Part shown: positions 30,115 to 38,406 of the stretch, piece by piece | Position numbering within the stretch: position 1 is the first letter of the stretch | How the letters are laid out: each line of letters starts with the position of its first letter | Assembly (NCBI GenBank): GCA_030828745.1 | Contig: JAURBX010000002.1 | Location: forward strand, 1-38,406 | DNA length: 38,406 nucleotides | Source of the DNA: Flavobacteriaceae bacterium | GTDB lineage: Bacteria; Bacteroidota; Bacteroidia; Flavobacteriales; Flavobacteriaceae | Reading direction: 5' to 3' | Notes under the pieces: generated by a model | What the model was told of the DNA's origin: nothing | The model's input: only the letters and a program-made list of their open reading frames with translations | The model's database searches: none | Program-made: the position numbers and the translations under genes

Positions 30115-32366
30115 ACGATAAAGAAAATAATTTGTACTTTGGTTTTTTAAATGACATCAAGACTGTGTTGAAAAAAGTATTTCTTGCCCTACAATTGCTA
30201 TTCAGTTGTCTACTGATTGCACAAAACACCAATCCAAACCAACGCTTAAACTTTAGTGCTACCTATTTAAAAGAAGATCCTAATATTGATGGAAACATCC
30301 TTCAGGAATCTCTCTGGAAAAACATTCCTGTAATTTCTAATTTGGAACAAATTAAACCGAATTATGGTGCTCCTGTTTCCGAAAAAACTGAAATTAGGGT
30401 TGCTTACACGACCAAAACACTCTACATAGCAGTAATTTGTTATGATACATCTCCTGAAAATATTGTTGTTTCTGATTCGAGAAGGGATGCAAATCTCAAT
30501 GATGATGATAGCTTCCTTTTTATATTAGACACGTATAACGATCAACAGAATGGCTTTTTGTTTGGAACAAATGCCGATGGAATGGAATATGATGCTCAAA
30601 TTGACAGGGAGGGTGAAGGAAATTTCAGTGCAAACAGACAACAAGGAGGTGTTGTAGGAGGAACAAATATCAATTGGGATGCCTCTTGGGAAGTAAAAAC
30701 CGAAACGGGGGATTATGGTTGGAGTGCAGAGTTCGCCATTCCCTTGCGATCCATTCGTTTTAATAGTGGTACCAATAAAACCTGGGGAATCAACTTTCAA
30801 CGCAATATTAGTAAACGAAGTGAAACGGCCTATTGGGCAAATCTCCCATTAGGTTTTGACATAAAACGTTTGTCTTTGGCAGGAAAGATGAATGGATTAA
30901 ATTTAAAATCACCTAAAAACCTAAAGGTAATTCCGTATGTATTAACTCAAGGTATAAATGATAGAAGCCAACTAAATAAAGACTCTTCTAGAGCTGACAT
31001 TGGTGGAGATATTAAATACAGCCTTACTCCAGGATTAACTTTAGATGTTACTTACAATACAGATTTTGCACAGGTCGAGGTGGATGAACAACAGGTGAAC
31101 TTGGATCGTTTCAATTTATTTTTCCCAGAAAAGCGCCCTTTTTTTCTTGAAAATGCAGGACAATTTAGTGTGGGTAGTGCTGGGGAGGTGGACCTCTTTT
31201 TTAGCAGGCGAATCGGCATTGGTACCGATGGAGCATTAGTTCCCATCATCGGTGGCTCAAGAGTCTCGGGTAAAGTGGGACAAACCAACATCGGCCTTTT
31301 GAGCATGTTTACAGACGATGTGGAAAATTCAAACATTGTAAAAAACAACTATTCAGTTGCAAGGGTTAATCATGATTTTGCCACGAGTAGGTCCTCTATC
31401 GGAGGTATCTTTGTGAATCGATCTGGAATTAATTTGCCTGATGATTACAACCGAGTATTTGCCCTAGATGGAAAATTAGGCTTAGGTAAAAAAGCGCAAT
31501 TGACTGGTTTTGTCTCCAAAAGCACTACACCCGGAATCAGCTCTAATGATCATGCTTTTAAGTTTTTAGGGGTGTATAATTGGAATGGGTGGAATCTACG
31601 TGGTGGGTATACTCAAGTTGGAGAAGGTTTTAATCCGGAAGTTGGTTTCCTGCTTAGGGAATCCTTTAGAAAACCTGAATTTTTAATCTTTAAACAATGG
31701 CGTCCCAAAAACACGGGGAAACTTCTTGAAGTTAGACCTCATATCTCCTATCGTGGTTATTGGGACTTTAACAACAATTTAATCACTAGCTTTTTACACG
31801 TTGATAATCATTGGGTTTGGGAAAGTGGTTTTGAAATTCATACGGGAGTAAATTTTACAACCGAAGGAGTCATAAGCCCTTTCTCCATTTCAAAAGTTGA
31901 AATTCCAATCGGTGAATACAAGCATAGCGAATTGCAACTGGTCATGATGACTAATGCTAATAAAGAAGTTTATTTTCAGACAAGAACAGTTATTGGAGGC
32001 TATTTTGGAGGAAATCGTTTTTCAAGTAACAACCGAATTAACTTTAGAATTGGAGATAAGTTTAATACCTCCGGAACACTCAATTACAATCGATTAATCC
32101 TTCCAAATGGAAATGTAAATGCTGTCATTAGTGGCGCGCGATTTGCCTATTCTTTTACTCCTCGAATGTTTCTTCAAAGTCTCATTCAATACAATAATGT
32201 TTCAAATATTACTTCGCTTAATGCGCGATTTGGTTGGTTACAAAACGCAAATACCGGTTTATTTGTTGTATTCAATATTATTCAGGATATTGATTATATG
32301 GATCTTTTAAACAATCAAAGCATTACCATTAAGTATAGTTATCAGTTTGATTTACTGAAAAAATAA
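30093..32366 (+). CDS. DUF5916 outer-membrane protein with CBM9-like N-terminal domain
   Basis: 757 aa; N-terminal carbohydrate-binding 9-like fold (IDGNILQESLWKNIPVI...), EVDEQQVNLDRFNLFFPEKRPFFLENAGQF signature; true start probably GTG/TTG at 30165/30168 (LKKVFLALQLLFSCLLIAQ signal peptide). Confidence 0.9.
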   Translation: MRKSFSQNDKENNLYFGFLNDIKTVLKKVFLALQLLFSCLLIAQNTNPNQRLNFSATYLKEDPNIDGNILQESLWKNIPVISNLEQIKPNYGAPVSEKTEIRVAYTTKTLYIAVICYDTSPENIVVSDSRRDANLNDDDSFLFILDTYNDQQNGFLFGTNADGMEYDAQIDREGEGNFSANRQQGGVVGGTNINWDASWEVKTETGDYGWSAEFAIPLRSIRFNSGTNKTWGINFQRNISKRSETAYWANLPLGFDIKRLSLAGKMNGLNLKSPKNLKVIPYVLTQGINDRSQLNKDSSRADIGGDIKYSLTPGLTLDVTYNTDFAQVEVDEQQVNLDRFNLFFPEKRPFFLENAGQFSVGSAGEVDLFFSRRIGIGTDGALVPIIGGSRVSGKVGQTNIGLLSMFTDDVENSNIVKNNYSVARVNHDFATSRSSIGGIFVNRSGINLPDDYNRVFALDGKLGLGKKAQLTGFVSKSTTPGISSNDHAFKFLGVYNWNGWNLRGGYTQVGEGFNPEVGFLLRESFRKPEFLIFKQWRPKNTGKLLEVRPHISYRGYWDFNNNLITSFLHVDNHWVWESGFEIHTGVNFTTEGVISPFSISKVEIPIGEYKHSELQLVMMTNANKEVYFQTRTVIGGYFGGNRFSSNNRINFRIGDKFNTSGTLNYNRLILPNGNVNAVISGARFAYSFTPRMFLQSLIQYNNVSNITSLNARFGWLQNANTGLFVVFNIIQDIDYMDLLNNQSITIKYSYQFDLLKK

Positions 32367-32373
32367 ATTAATG

Positions 32374-33444
32374 TTATTGGGGTAGATTTTTCATTAAAAA
32401 GGAAATGCCATTTTTACTGAGAATATTTTCTATGTCCGCTTGAGAATATCCTCTTGTGGATAAAATTAGATCCAGCTTTTGTAAATCCGCTATTGTATCA
32501 ATATCATGGGGGCATTGTTCTCTTCCAAAACCTCCATCTAAATCTGATCCGATCATCACATGTTTAGAATTTCCAGCTAATTGGCAAATATGATCTATAT
32601 GATTTGCGATGGTTTCCAAAGAAACTTTACTTTCATTAGGTTGAGTGATTCCTCTTTGCCAGTTGGGGTATAGCATCCAAGCATCAAAAGCCATTCCGAT
32701 CAGACTCTCACGCTCTAGTAGAGACTTAATTTGATCGTCATCAAATTGACGTTTGTTGGGCACTAAGGCTCTACACATACTATGACTGGCCCAAATCGGT
32801 CCCTCATAACATTCTAGCGTTTCCCAAAAACTTTGATCGCATAAATGCGTCGCATCTAAAATAAGTTTTAATGAAGTAATTTCTTTCAATAATTTCCTCC
32901 CCTTCGTTCCTATTCCTCCTTCAGAATCCGTACCAAAGGCATAGGTTCCAGGACCGTAATGCGCAGGTCCTATTGCTCTTAACCCCGCCTCATAAGCTAA
33001 TTCTAGATGCTCCATAGAAACGATTGAATCCGCTCCCTCTAGACTTAAAACATAACCCAAAGGCATTTGAGAAGCATCTGACGCCCACCCTGACACATGA
33101 TTTTTAAGGGCGGTTGCTGTTTTAATCTGAAAAAGCTCCCCTCCTCTTTCCATAGCTCGATACCATGCTAATTGACCTTGGGTTTGGGCCCATGCTTGCT
33201 CGGGGGAGTTCCAGCCTGGCAAAGGGTTGATTTCTTTCACATAACGTGCAATGAGAGTTGCGACAAACAAGCCTAAGTTTCCTTCTCTCAGTGCAGGAAA
33301 TGAAACCGTACCCTTTCCTCTATCGGGAAGATCAGTCATTCCTATTTCTTGCTCTCGAATTTGTTGCACCGTTTTTCGAAGATCACGATTCCACTCCATG
33401 GCATTCATAGAAAGATCCAAATGTGCATCGAAAATAAATTTCAT
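32374..33444 (-). CDS. Membrane (renal) dipeptidase family, peptidase M19
   Basis: 356 aa; DAHLDLSMN, LSLEGADSI, LILDATHLCDQSFWE, WASHSMCRAL, MIGSDLDGGFG metal-site motifs. Confidence 0.93.
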   Translation of the reverse strand: MKFIFDAHLDLSMNAMEWNRDLRKTVQQIREQEIGMTDLPDRGKGTVSFPALREGNLGLFVATLIARYVKEINPLPGWNSPEQAWAQTQGQLAWYRAMERGGELFQIKTATALKNHVSGWASDASQMPLGYVLSLEGADSIVSMEHLELAYEAGLRAIGPAHYGPGTYAFGTDSEGGIGTKGRKLLKEITSLKLILDATHLCDQSFWETLECYEGPIWASHSMCRALVPNKRQFDDDQIKSLLERESLIGMAFDAWMLYPNWQRGITQPNESKVSLETIANHIDHICQLAGNSKHVMIGSDLDGGFGREQCPHDIDTIADLQKLDLILSTRGYSQADIENILSKNGISFLMKNLPQ

Positions 33445-33447
33445 AAA

Positions 33448-34557
33448 TTAAATTTCTAAATGATAATCACGTCCATCAATTGGCCAAGCAACGCCCTTAC
33501 TTCCGTCAATTATTGTTTCGGCTTTATTGTATTTTGCAACTGTAGGACATATATGATAGGGAATTGCATAAAATAAATCCCCTACTTTAAAATTATTTTC
33601 TGCTGAATATTCAATGATTAAATGTTCCTCACTTTGCCCTTTGTGAATTGCTCCTTCCATACCCAAGATCTCAACCCGGGGTAAAGGCATTTCTGAAGCA
33701 ATGGCTTTATGCCCCAAGTCAAAGCAAAAAATATTTTCATTTGGGATGCTAATCAATCGGGTAATTACAACCGCTGCATTTAAGAAGGGCGATTCCTCCC
33801 ATATACGTTTATACCCCAAATCCCAAAGTAAGGTGGTTCCGGGACTTAAAATGACTCTTGAACGCAAGGAATGCGGAAAAAAACTAGGGGATCCCCCAGC
33901 TATAATTTGAGACACTTTGCCTCCACTGGATTCTATCTTTTGAATAAGATCCTCGACTGCTTTAAAATCAATATTGCATTTCTTTACTCGCTCCTCTAAA
34001 TTTAAAGGTCGAATATGACCGTCATACACATGCAATCCCTGGAATTTAAGAGTATTCATTCCCAAAAAATTTTCATACAAACTATAGGCTAGCTCAGGTA
34101 AAATACCTGTCCGATTCATACCATTGTTGATGTCGATCCAAAGTGAAAACTCTTGATTCTCTTTTGCAGCCAAATCTGAAAAAAGCTGGAGTGAATCCAA
34201 ATTATCTACCAATGTAGAAAATTGAATCTTGGGATGTTTCGCTTGAAGGGATAAAAAGTACTTTGCCTTAATTTCTGTGGGTTGGTGTGCCAACAAGATA
34301 TGAGATACATCACACGAAATTAAAAGCTCAACTTCGCTTAAAGTAGCACACTTAAAACGGCTAATTCCCTGATTCATTTGAAGTTTTACAACTTCACGCA
34401 TTTTATGCGTTTTAATATGTGGCCACAAACGCTCTACCCCTCCTGCTATTGAAAGCATTGAGGCAATATTCTTCTTAATCCGTTCTGGATAAACGAGTAA
34501 ACCTGGAGTGAGTAGTGTATTCTCTTGATTTACTTTATACCAAGGGGAAGCTTTCAT
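33448..34557 (-). CDS. D-threonine aldolase / D-serine dehydratase-like fold-type III PLP enzyme
   Basis: 369 aa; PLP-lysine region LWPHIKTHKMREVV, phosphate-binding GGSPSFFP, C-terminal HxC metal site IPYHICPTV. Confidence 0.9.
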   Translation of the reverse strand: MKASPWYKVNQENTLLTPGLLVYPERIKKNIASMLSIAGGVERLWPHIKTHKMREVVKLQMNQGISRFKCATLSEVELLISCDVSHILLAHQPTEIKAKYFLSLQAKHPKIQFSTLVDNLDSLQLFSDLAAKENQEFSLWIDINNGMNRTGILPELAYSLYENFLGMNTLKFQGLHVYDGHIRPLNLEERVKKCNIDFKAVEDLIQKIESSGGKVSQIIAGGSPSFFPHSLRSRVILSPGTTLLWDLGYKRIWEESPFLNAAVVITRLISIPNENIFCFDLGHKAIASEMPLPRVEILGMEGAIHKGQSEEHLIIEYSAENNFKVGDLFYAIPYHICPTVAKYNKAETIIDGSKGVAWPIDGRDYHLEI

Positions 34558-34563
34558 ACTCAG

Positions 34564-35031
34564 TTAAGATTCTAATAAAAATAAAGCTTCAATCTCAACG
34601 GCAATATTTTGCGGTAAGGACATGCCTACCGCGCTGCGGACACCAATACCCTTTTCAGTTCCAAAAATATCGGCCATCAATTCACTAAAACCATTAATAA
34701 CAAAAGGATGATCTTCAAACTCTGGAGTTGCATTGACCATCCCCAAAACTTTAATCACGCGCTTGATTTTAGTAAAGGGCGGAGTATGAGCTATTATAGA
34801 AGAAAGCATGGTCAGCCCTACTTGACGGGCTGCATTTTTTGCTTCGTCTTTATTCAAAACGGATCCCACTTTACCTTGAATTAACCCACCATCATTTAAA
34901 ACAGGCCCTTGACCTGAAACATATAATTGATTTTCTAAAATCAAAACGGGTCGATACACACCCGCCGGTTTAGGCGCTGGAGGCAGAACCAACCCCATGG
35001 ATTCAATTCGATTTTTCAACTGTATACTCAT
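34564..35031 (-). CDS. RidA family protein (second paralogue)
   Basis: Start MSIQLKNRIESMGLVLPPAPKPAGVYRPVLILENQLYVSGQGPV; GVRSAVGMSLPQNIAVEIEAL retains the Rid arginine. Start re-called from 35103 to 35031 to give a 4-nt ATGA overlap with gntP. Confidence 0.9.
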   Translation of the reverse strand: MSIQLKNRIESMGLVLPPAPKPAGVYRPVLILENQLYVSGQGPVLNDGGLIQGKVGSVLNKDEAKNAARQVGLTMLSSIIAHTPPFTKIKRVIKVLGMVNATPEFEDHPFVINGFSELMADIFGTEKGIGVRSAVGMSLPQNIAVEIEALFLLES

Positions 35032-36347
35032 GATATAAAGTTTTCTAAAATTAAAACACCCAAGAGACCACTGACCCCAATAGACGTTTCCATAACCGTC
35101 CAAGTAGACAGTGTTTCTTTAATATTCAAATTAAAATATTCTTTAAATAACCAAAATCCACTGTCATTGACATGTGAAAGCATCAAGCTACCTGAGCCAA
35201 TGGCAAGCACCATTAATTCTGGGCTTACCCCAGAACTTTGCACCAAGGGCAATACAATTCCCGCAGTCGTCAATCCTGCAACGGTTGCAGAACCAACAGA
35301 AAAACGAATTAGAGTGGCAATTAACCAAGCAATAATTAAAGGAGACATAGAGGATATTTCCAAAAGACTCCCGATGTAGTTACTTACTCCACTATCTATT
35401 AATATTTGCTTTAAAGCGCCTGCCCCTGAAATAATTAACAAAACCATCGTTATCCCCGAAACAGCAGTTCCAAATATTTTCATAATCCCTTCCATGGAAT
35501 TTCCACGGGCGATTCCTAAAGTATAAATTCCAATTAAAACGGTTAATAAAAGAGCAATTACTGGGTTTCCGATAAATTTAATAAGGGAGTACATAAAGTG
35601 ATCTTCAGCAATAAAACTGCTTATAATGGTTGAAAAACCAATTAAAATTACAGGAAGTAAAGCCGTGATTAAACTGTTAGTTAAACTGGGTAATTCCTCT
35701 TCTTCAAATACTTTTGAAGCCATGAACTCTTTGAGTGGTTTCGCTTCAACTTTGGGAATAAATCGGGTGAGTATGGGCCCAGAAATAAGAATAGCTGGAA
35801 TGGCTATAAGAATGCCATACAGCAAGGTTTTTCCTAAATCCGCTTCAAACATTACCGATAAGGCAGAGGGTGCAGGGTGTGGCGGAAGGAATCCATGAGT
35901 AACTGATAAGGCTGCCAACATGGGAAGCGCTATGGAAATTAAAGAAAGTCCTGTAGCGGTTGCTACTGTAAAGACCAATGGAACTAAAATCACAAATCCA
36001 ACGGAATAAAACATAGTAATCCCAACAATAAATCCAGTTAACATAACTGCGGTTCGTGTATTTTTAATTCCAAAAAGCGCAATTAATCCATTGGTTATTT
36101 TTTGAGCGGCCCCACTTTCGGCGACTAGCTTTCCAAGCATGGCTCCCAAACCTAAAATCATCACTAAAAAACCTAATGTATTACCAATTCCTTTCTCTAT
36201 CGAACTTACTATTGCATTCAGCTCCATACCTTGACCCATCCCAATGGCTATAGATACTAAAATAAAAGCAATAAAAGCATTCAGTCTTACAACAATGATT
36301 AATAAGAAAAGGAAAAGTATCCCCAAAGAAATAACGACTAATGGCAT
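35028..36347 (-). CDS. GntP family permease (gluconate / D-serine DsdX-type superfamily)
   Basis: 439 aa; multi-TM, LGLGAMLGKLVAESGAAQKI, HGFLPPHPAPSALSVMFEADLGKTLLYG, SVGSATVAGLTTAGI, HVNDSGFWLFKEYF. Confidence 0.93.
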   Translation of the reverse strand: MPLVVISLGILFLFLLIIVVRLNAFIAFILVSIAIGMGQGMELNAIVSSIEKGIGNTLGFLVMILGLGAMLGKLVAESGAAQKITNGLIALFGIKNTRTAVMLTGFIVGITMFYSVGFVILVPLVFTVATATGLSLISIALPMLAALSVTHGFLPPHPAPSALSVMFEADLGKTLLYGILIAIPAILISGPILTRFIPKVEAKPLKEFMASKVFEEEELPSLTNSLITALLPVILIGFSTIISSFIAEDHFMYSLIKFIGNPVIALLLTVLIGIYTLGIARGNSMEGIMKIFGTAVSGITMVLLIISGAGALKQILIDSGVSNYIGSLLEISSMSPLIIAWLIATLIRFSVGSATVAGLTTAGIVLPLVQSSGVSPELMVLAIGSGSLMLSHVNDSGFWLFKEYFNLNIKETLSTWTVMETSIGVSGLLGVLILENFIS

Positions 36348-36397
36348 AGGGATAAAAATAAGAAAATGAAAAGACTATCGCTTATCTTTTGATACTT

Positions 36398-37102
36398 TTA
36401 ATTCGTTCTAAAGGCATATACACCTGAACTACTTTGATTTCCATTTGTATCTATGGCAACTATTTTCCAATAATATACCCTATTATTTTCTACCACAACT
36501 TCAAGTTGTATTTGGTTTTCTTGATAATCTAGCGTTTGATTGAGAGTGGTACCGTCCGTCTGATCCAAATAAACCTCAAAACTATTCAAGTCTCCGTCCA
36601 CATCCGAAGCAGTCCATTGTAGGATTACAATATTATTAATGTCAGGAGTGACATTGGCTCCCGAACGAGGTGAAATCAACACTGAAGGAAAAGGGGCATA
36701 ATTCACAACGGCATCTCCTGCCAAATAGAATTTCCAAGTTTCACTTTCTACGGGTGTAGAGCCTGCTTCTCCAATACTTTTCACCTTCCATGAATAAGGC
36801 TCAGCCTTGCTTAATGCAATGCTAATTTCATTGGTTTGACTGGTATAAGTCTGAGAGGATTGAGTAAGTAAATTTTCAACAACTAAGTCATAAGACAATG
36901 CATCAGTCGCAGCAGTCCATTGAAACCTCACGCTACTCTGAGAATCATTTATTGAAGTACCGTCCAAGCATGTTTCTGCATCCAAAGGAGCGATCAGACT
37001 TGCCACTCCCGGTTCTACTATCGTAGGAGTAGATTCTTTTTGACAAGCAAATACGAGCAGTAAAAACACAAAAACAGTATGATAGTTCTTCATTTTCATC
37101 AT
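36398..37102 (-). CDS. Lipoprotein with fibronectin type III-like domains
   Basis: 234 aa; signal peptide with lipobox VFAC|QKES; two FN3-like repeats (SVRFQWTAATDALSYDLVVEN; VILQWTASDVDGDLNSFEVYLD). Confidence 0.8.
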   Translation of the reverse strand: MMKMKNYHTVFVFLLLVFACQKESTPTIVEPGVASLIAPLDAETCLDGTSINDSQSSVRFQWTAATDALSYDLVVENLLTQSSQTYTSQTNEISIALSKAEPYSWKVKSIGEAGSTPVESETWKFYLAGDAVVNYAPFPSVLISPRSGANVTPDINNIVILQWTASDVDGDLNSFEVYLDQTDGTTLNQTLDYQENQIQLEVVVENNRVYYWKIVAIDTNGNQSSSGVYAFRTN

Positions 37103-38406
37103 TATTCTTTTATCACTTGGAAAGATTGATCAATCGTAGCCCCTTTGATATTGATAATATATCCTCCTTGCAAGTAATGATCCGTTTCAAGGGTGTAATA
37201 TCTTATTCCAAAGGGAAGTGTAATTACTTTTTGATCCACCTGTTGTCCGTTGGGTGTATAAACTTCTATTCCTAACACACGATCCTCTCCTCCAATAGTG
37301 AAAGTTAATTCGCTTTTAAATGGATTAGGGACATACTTCACTTCATAGGAATTTAAATAGGTGTTTTCAAATAAACCTTGACATTCAATTCCCGTAGAAA
37401 TTGATATACGATTCATCCCTTTGGCAAGAGAGACTTTATGGCTACTCTTGCTGGTTTGAGTGGTTATACCATTGTGTGTAATGTTATATGAAACCCCTCC
37501 ACTGAGTCCGAAGGTGATCGTTTGATCATTCTTATTGAACATAGAATTAACTAAAAGTGTATCAGGCTCTGTAATCGTAACTTCAAAACAACGTTCAAAC
37601 TCATCTGAAGAGACACCCTCAACCGTAATGCAAATTGAGTATACTCCTGCTGAAAGATTATCTAAACTCCATGAGGAGGATGAAAAACTATCCGAAAAAG
37701 TTGTCGCTCCACTTACAGCAACATTGTAAGTCACAGAAGAGTCAACCACTGCTATATTGATGGAATTATTTCCAGCACATTTTTCAGTTTTCGAAATACT
37801 GAAATTACTCGCTGGAATATAATAGATTAAACAACCGTTCGCATCAACTATTTCTCCTAATGGAGTCTCTGGGCAGCTGTCAAAAGGATTCCAAACTCCA
37901 TCGTGATCAAAATCATCCGATACATCTCCTACACCATCACCATCCTCATCTGCTTGATCTGGGTTAGCAACCAAGGGACTGTTGTCTAAAATATCAACGA
38001 TTCCATCACCATCATTATCATCAGTGGGGAGAACGGGCTGTGATTGAAGCTCTATAGCTGTTGCATTCCCCTCAGGAACTTGGATATTCGTTTGAGTTAC
38101 CACAATGGGTACCTCTGGCTTTCCGTCATCCAGATTGATGTATTCGACCTCTACCTCATAAATATTATCTCTATTGGCATCTCCAGGATTTTCATAATCT
38201 GGAGGTGTAATAAACGCTAAAAAGTCTTCATTCTCATCCTCTACAGGATCATTGTTTTTGACCCCTTCCTTGGCATTTGATTTAACAGTAAACTTAGACG
38301 CATCTGCTCCCCCGCTAATTCTCTTTTTAACTTTCCACTTCCCAACATTTTTATTGTAAGGGTTAAAATATCTTCGGTGATCCACTTTAGCTCCTAGATT
38401 TTCATC
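37102..38406 (-). CDS. Partial CDS (5' end outside window): T9SS-secreted protein with cadherin-like region, thrombospondin type 3 Ca-binding repeats and type A sorting domain
   Basis: Frame is open to the window end ([14 protein letters not shown]...), so the listed start at 38385 is an internal [38 protein letters not shown]3 repeats; C-terminal [33 protein letters not shown] ... LQGGYIINI. Confidence 0.88.
   Translation of the reverse strand, partial: DENLGAKVDHRRYFNPYNKNVGKWKVKKRISGGADASKFTVKSNAKEGVKNNDPVEDENEDFLAFITPPDYENPGDANRDNIYEVEVEYINLDDGKPEVPIVVTQTNIQVPEGNATAIELQSQPVLPTDDNDGDGIVDILDNSPLVANPDQADEDGDGVGDVSDDFDHDGVWNPFDSCPETPLGEIVDANGCLIYYIPASNFSISKTEKCAGNNSINIAVVDSSVTYNVAVSGATTFSDSFSSSSWSLDNLSAGVYSICITVEGVSSDEFERCFEVTITEPDTLLVNSMFNKNDQTITFGLSGGVSYNITHNGITTQTSKSSHKVSLAKGMNRISISTGIECQGLFENTYLNSYEVKYVPNPFKSELTFTIGGEDRVLGIEVYTPNGQQVDQKVITLPFGIRYYTLETDHYLQGGYIINIKGATIDQSFQVIKE

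Noticed and set aside
31052-31348. 98-aa antisense ORF in DUF5916 gene with many Ser/Thr/Pro residues
   Set aside because: Composition is explained by reverse reading of the barrel-coding strand.
35167-35898. Plus-strand ORFs (70, 90 aa) inside gntP
   Set aside because: Antisense to a multi-TM permease; composition is an artefact of the complementary hydrophobic codons.
36366-36395. Weak hairpin (AAAAGA...TCTTTT) between the FN3 lipoprotein and gntP
   Set aside because: Only about 6 A/T-dominated base pairs with a 10-nt loop; insufficient to call a terminator.
37900-38030. Tandem repeat-like DNA (GATGGTGATGG-type on the minus strand)
   Set aside because: Explained by the Asp/Gly-rich thrombospondin type 3 repeats of the encoded protein; not an independent DNA repeat or CRISPR.

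Overview
This 38.4 kb window is AT-rich, densely coded chromosomal DNA from a Bacteroidota, very probably marine Flavobacteriia-like, genome. Supporting traits are a T9SS type A C-terminal sorting domain, an LptD-like barrel, DUF5916, TANNTTTG-type -7 promoter boxes and no obvious Shine-Dalgarno sequences. I support 30 predicted protein-coding genes of ordinary length (two cut by the window edges), one 43-aa small ORF and one tRNA-Arg(UCU). A strong bidirectional hairpin terminator lies between the small ORF and the tRNA. Blocks from left to right: (i) a split Fe-S/CCG electron-transfer module with an embedded HAD protein, followed by envelope genes (MCE/MlaD, amidase, divergent LptD-like); (ii) a RidA gene convergent with a glycolysis operon (pfkA-gap-BadF-type kinase); (iii) TamB divergent from tsaD-rsmE-AI-2E permease-M20 peptidase; (iv) a flavin oxidoreductase-DUF4442-ald operon; (v) tRNA-Arg; (vi) a Planctomycete-like PSD1/DUF1501/membrane-cytochrome-LRR operon; (vii) an M20 peptidase divergent from a DUF5916 barrel; (viii) a tight gntP-ridA-D-TA/DSD-like-M19 dipeptidase operon; (ix) a T9SS-secreted protein with an FN3 lipoprotein. 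I see no CRISPR array, IS element, prophage or rRNA. The best candidates for under-described systems are (viii), a proposed D-serine or D-hydroxy-amino-acid/D-dipeptide scavenging pathway, and (vi). All functional assignments are from motif recognition by eye, without database searches.
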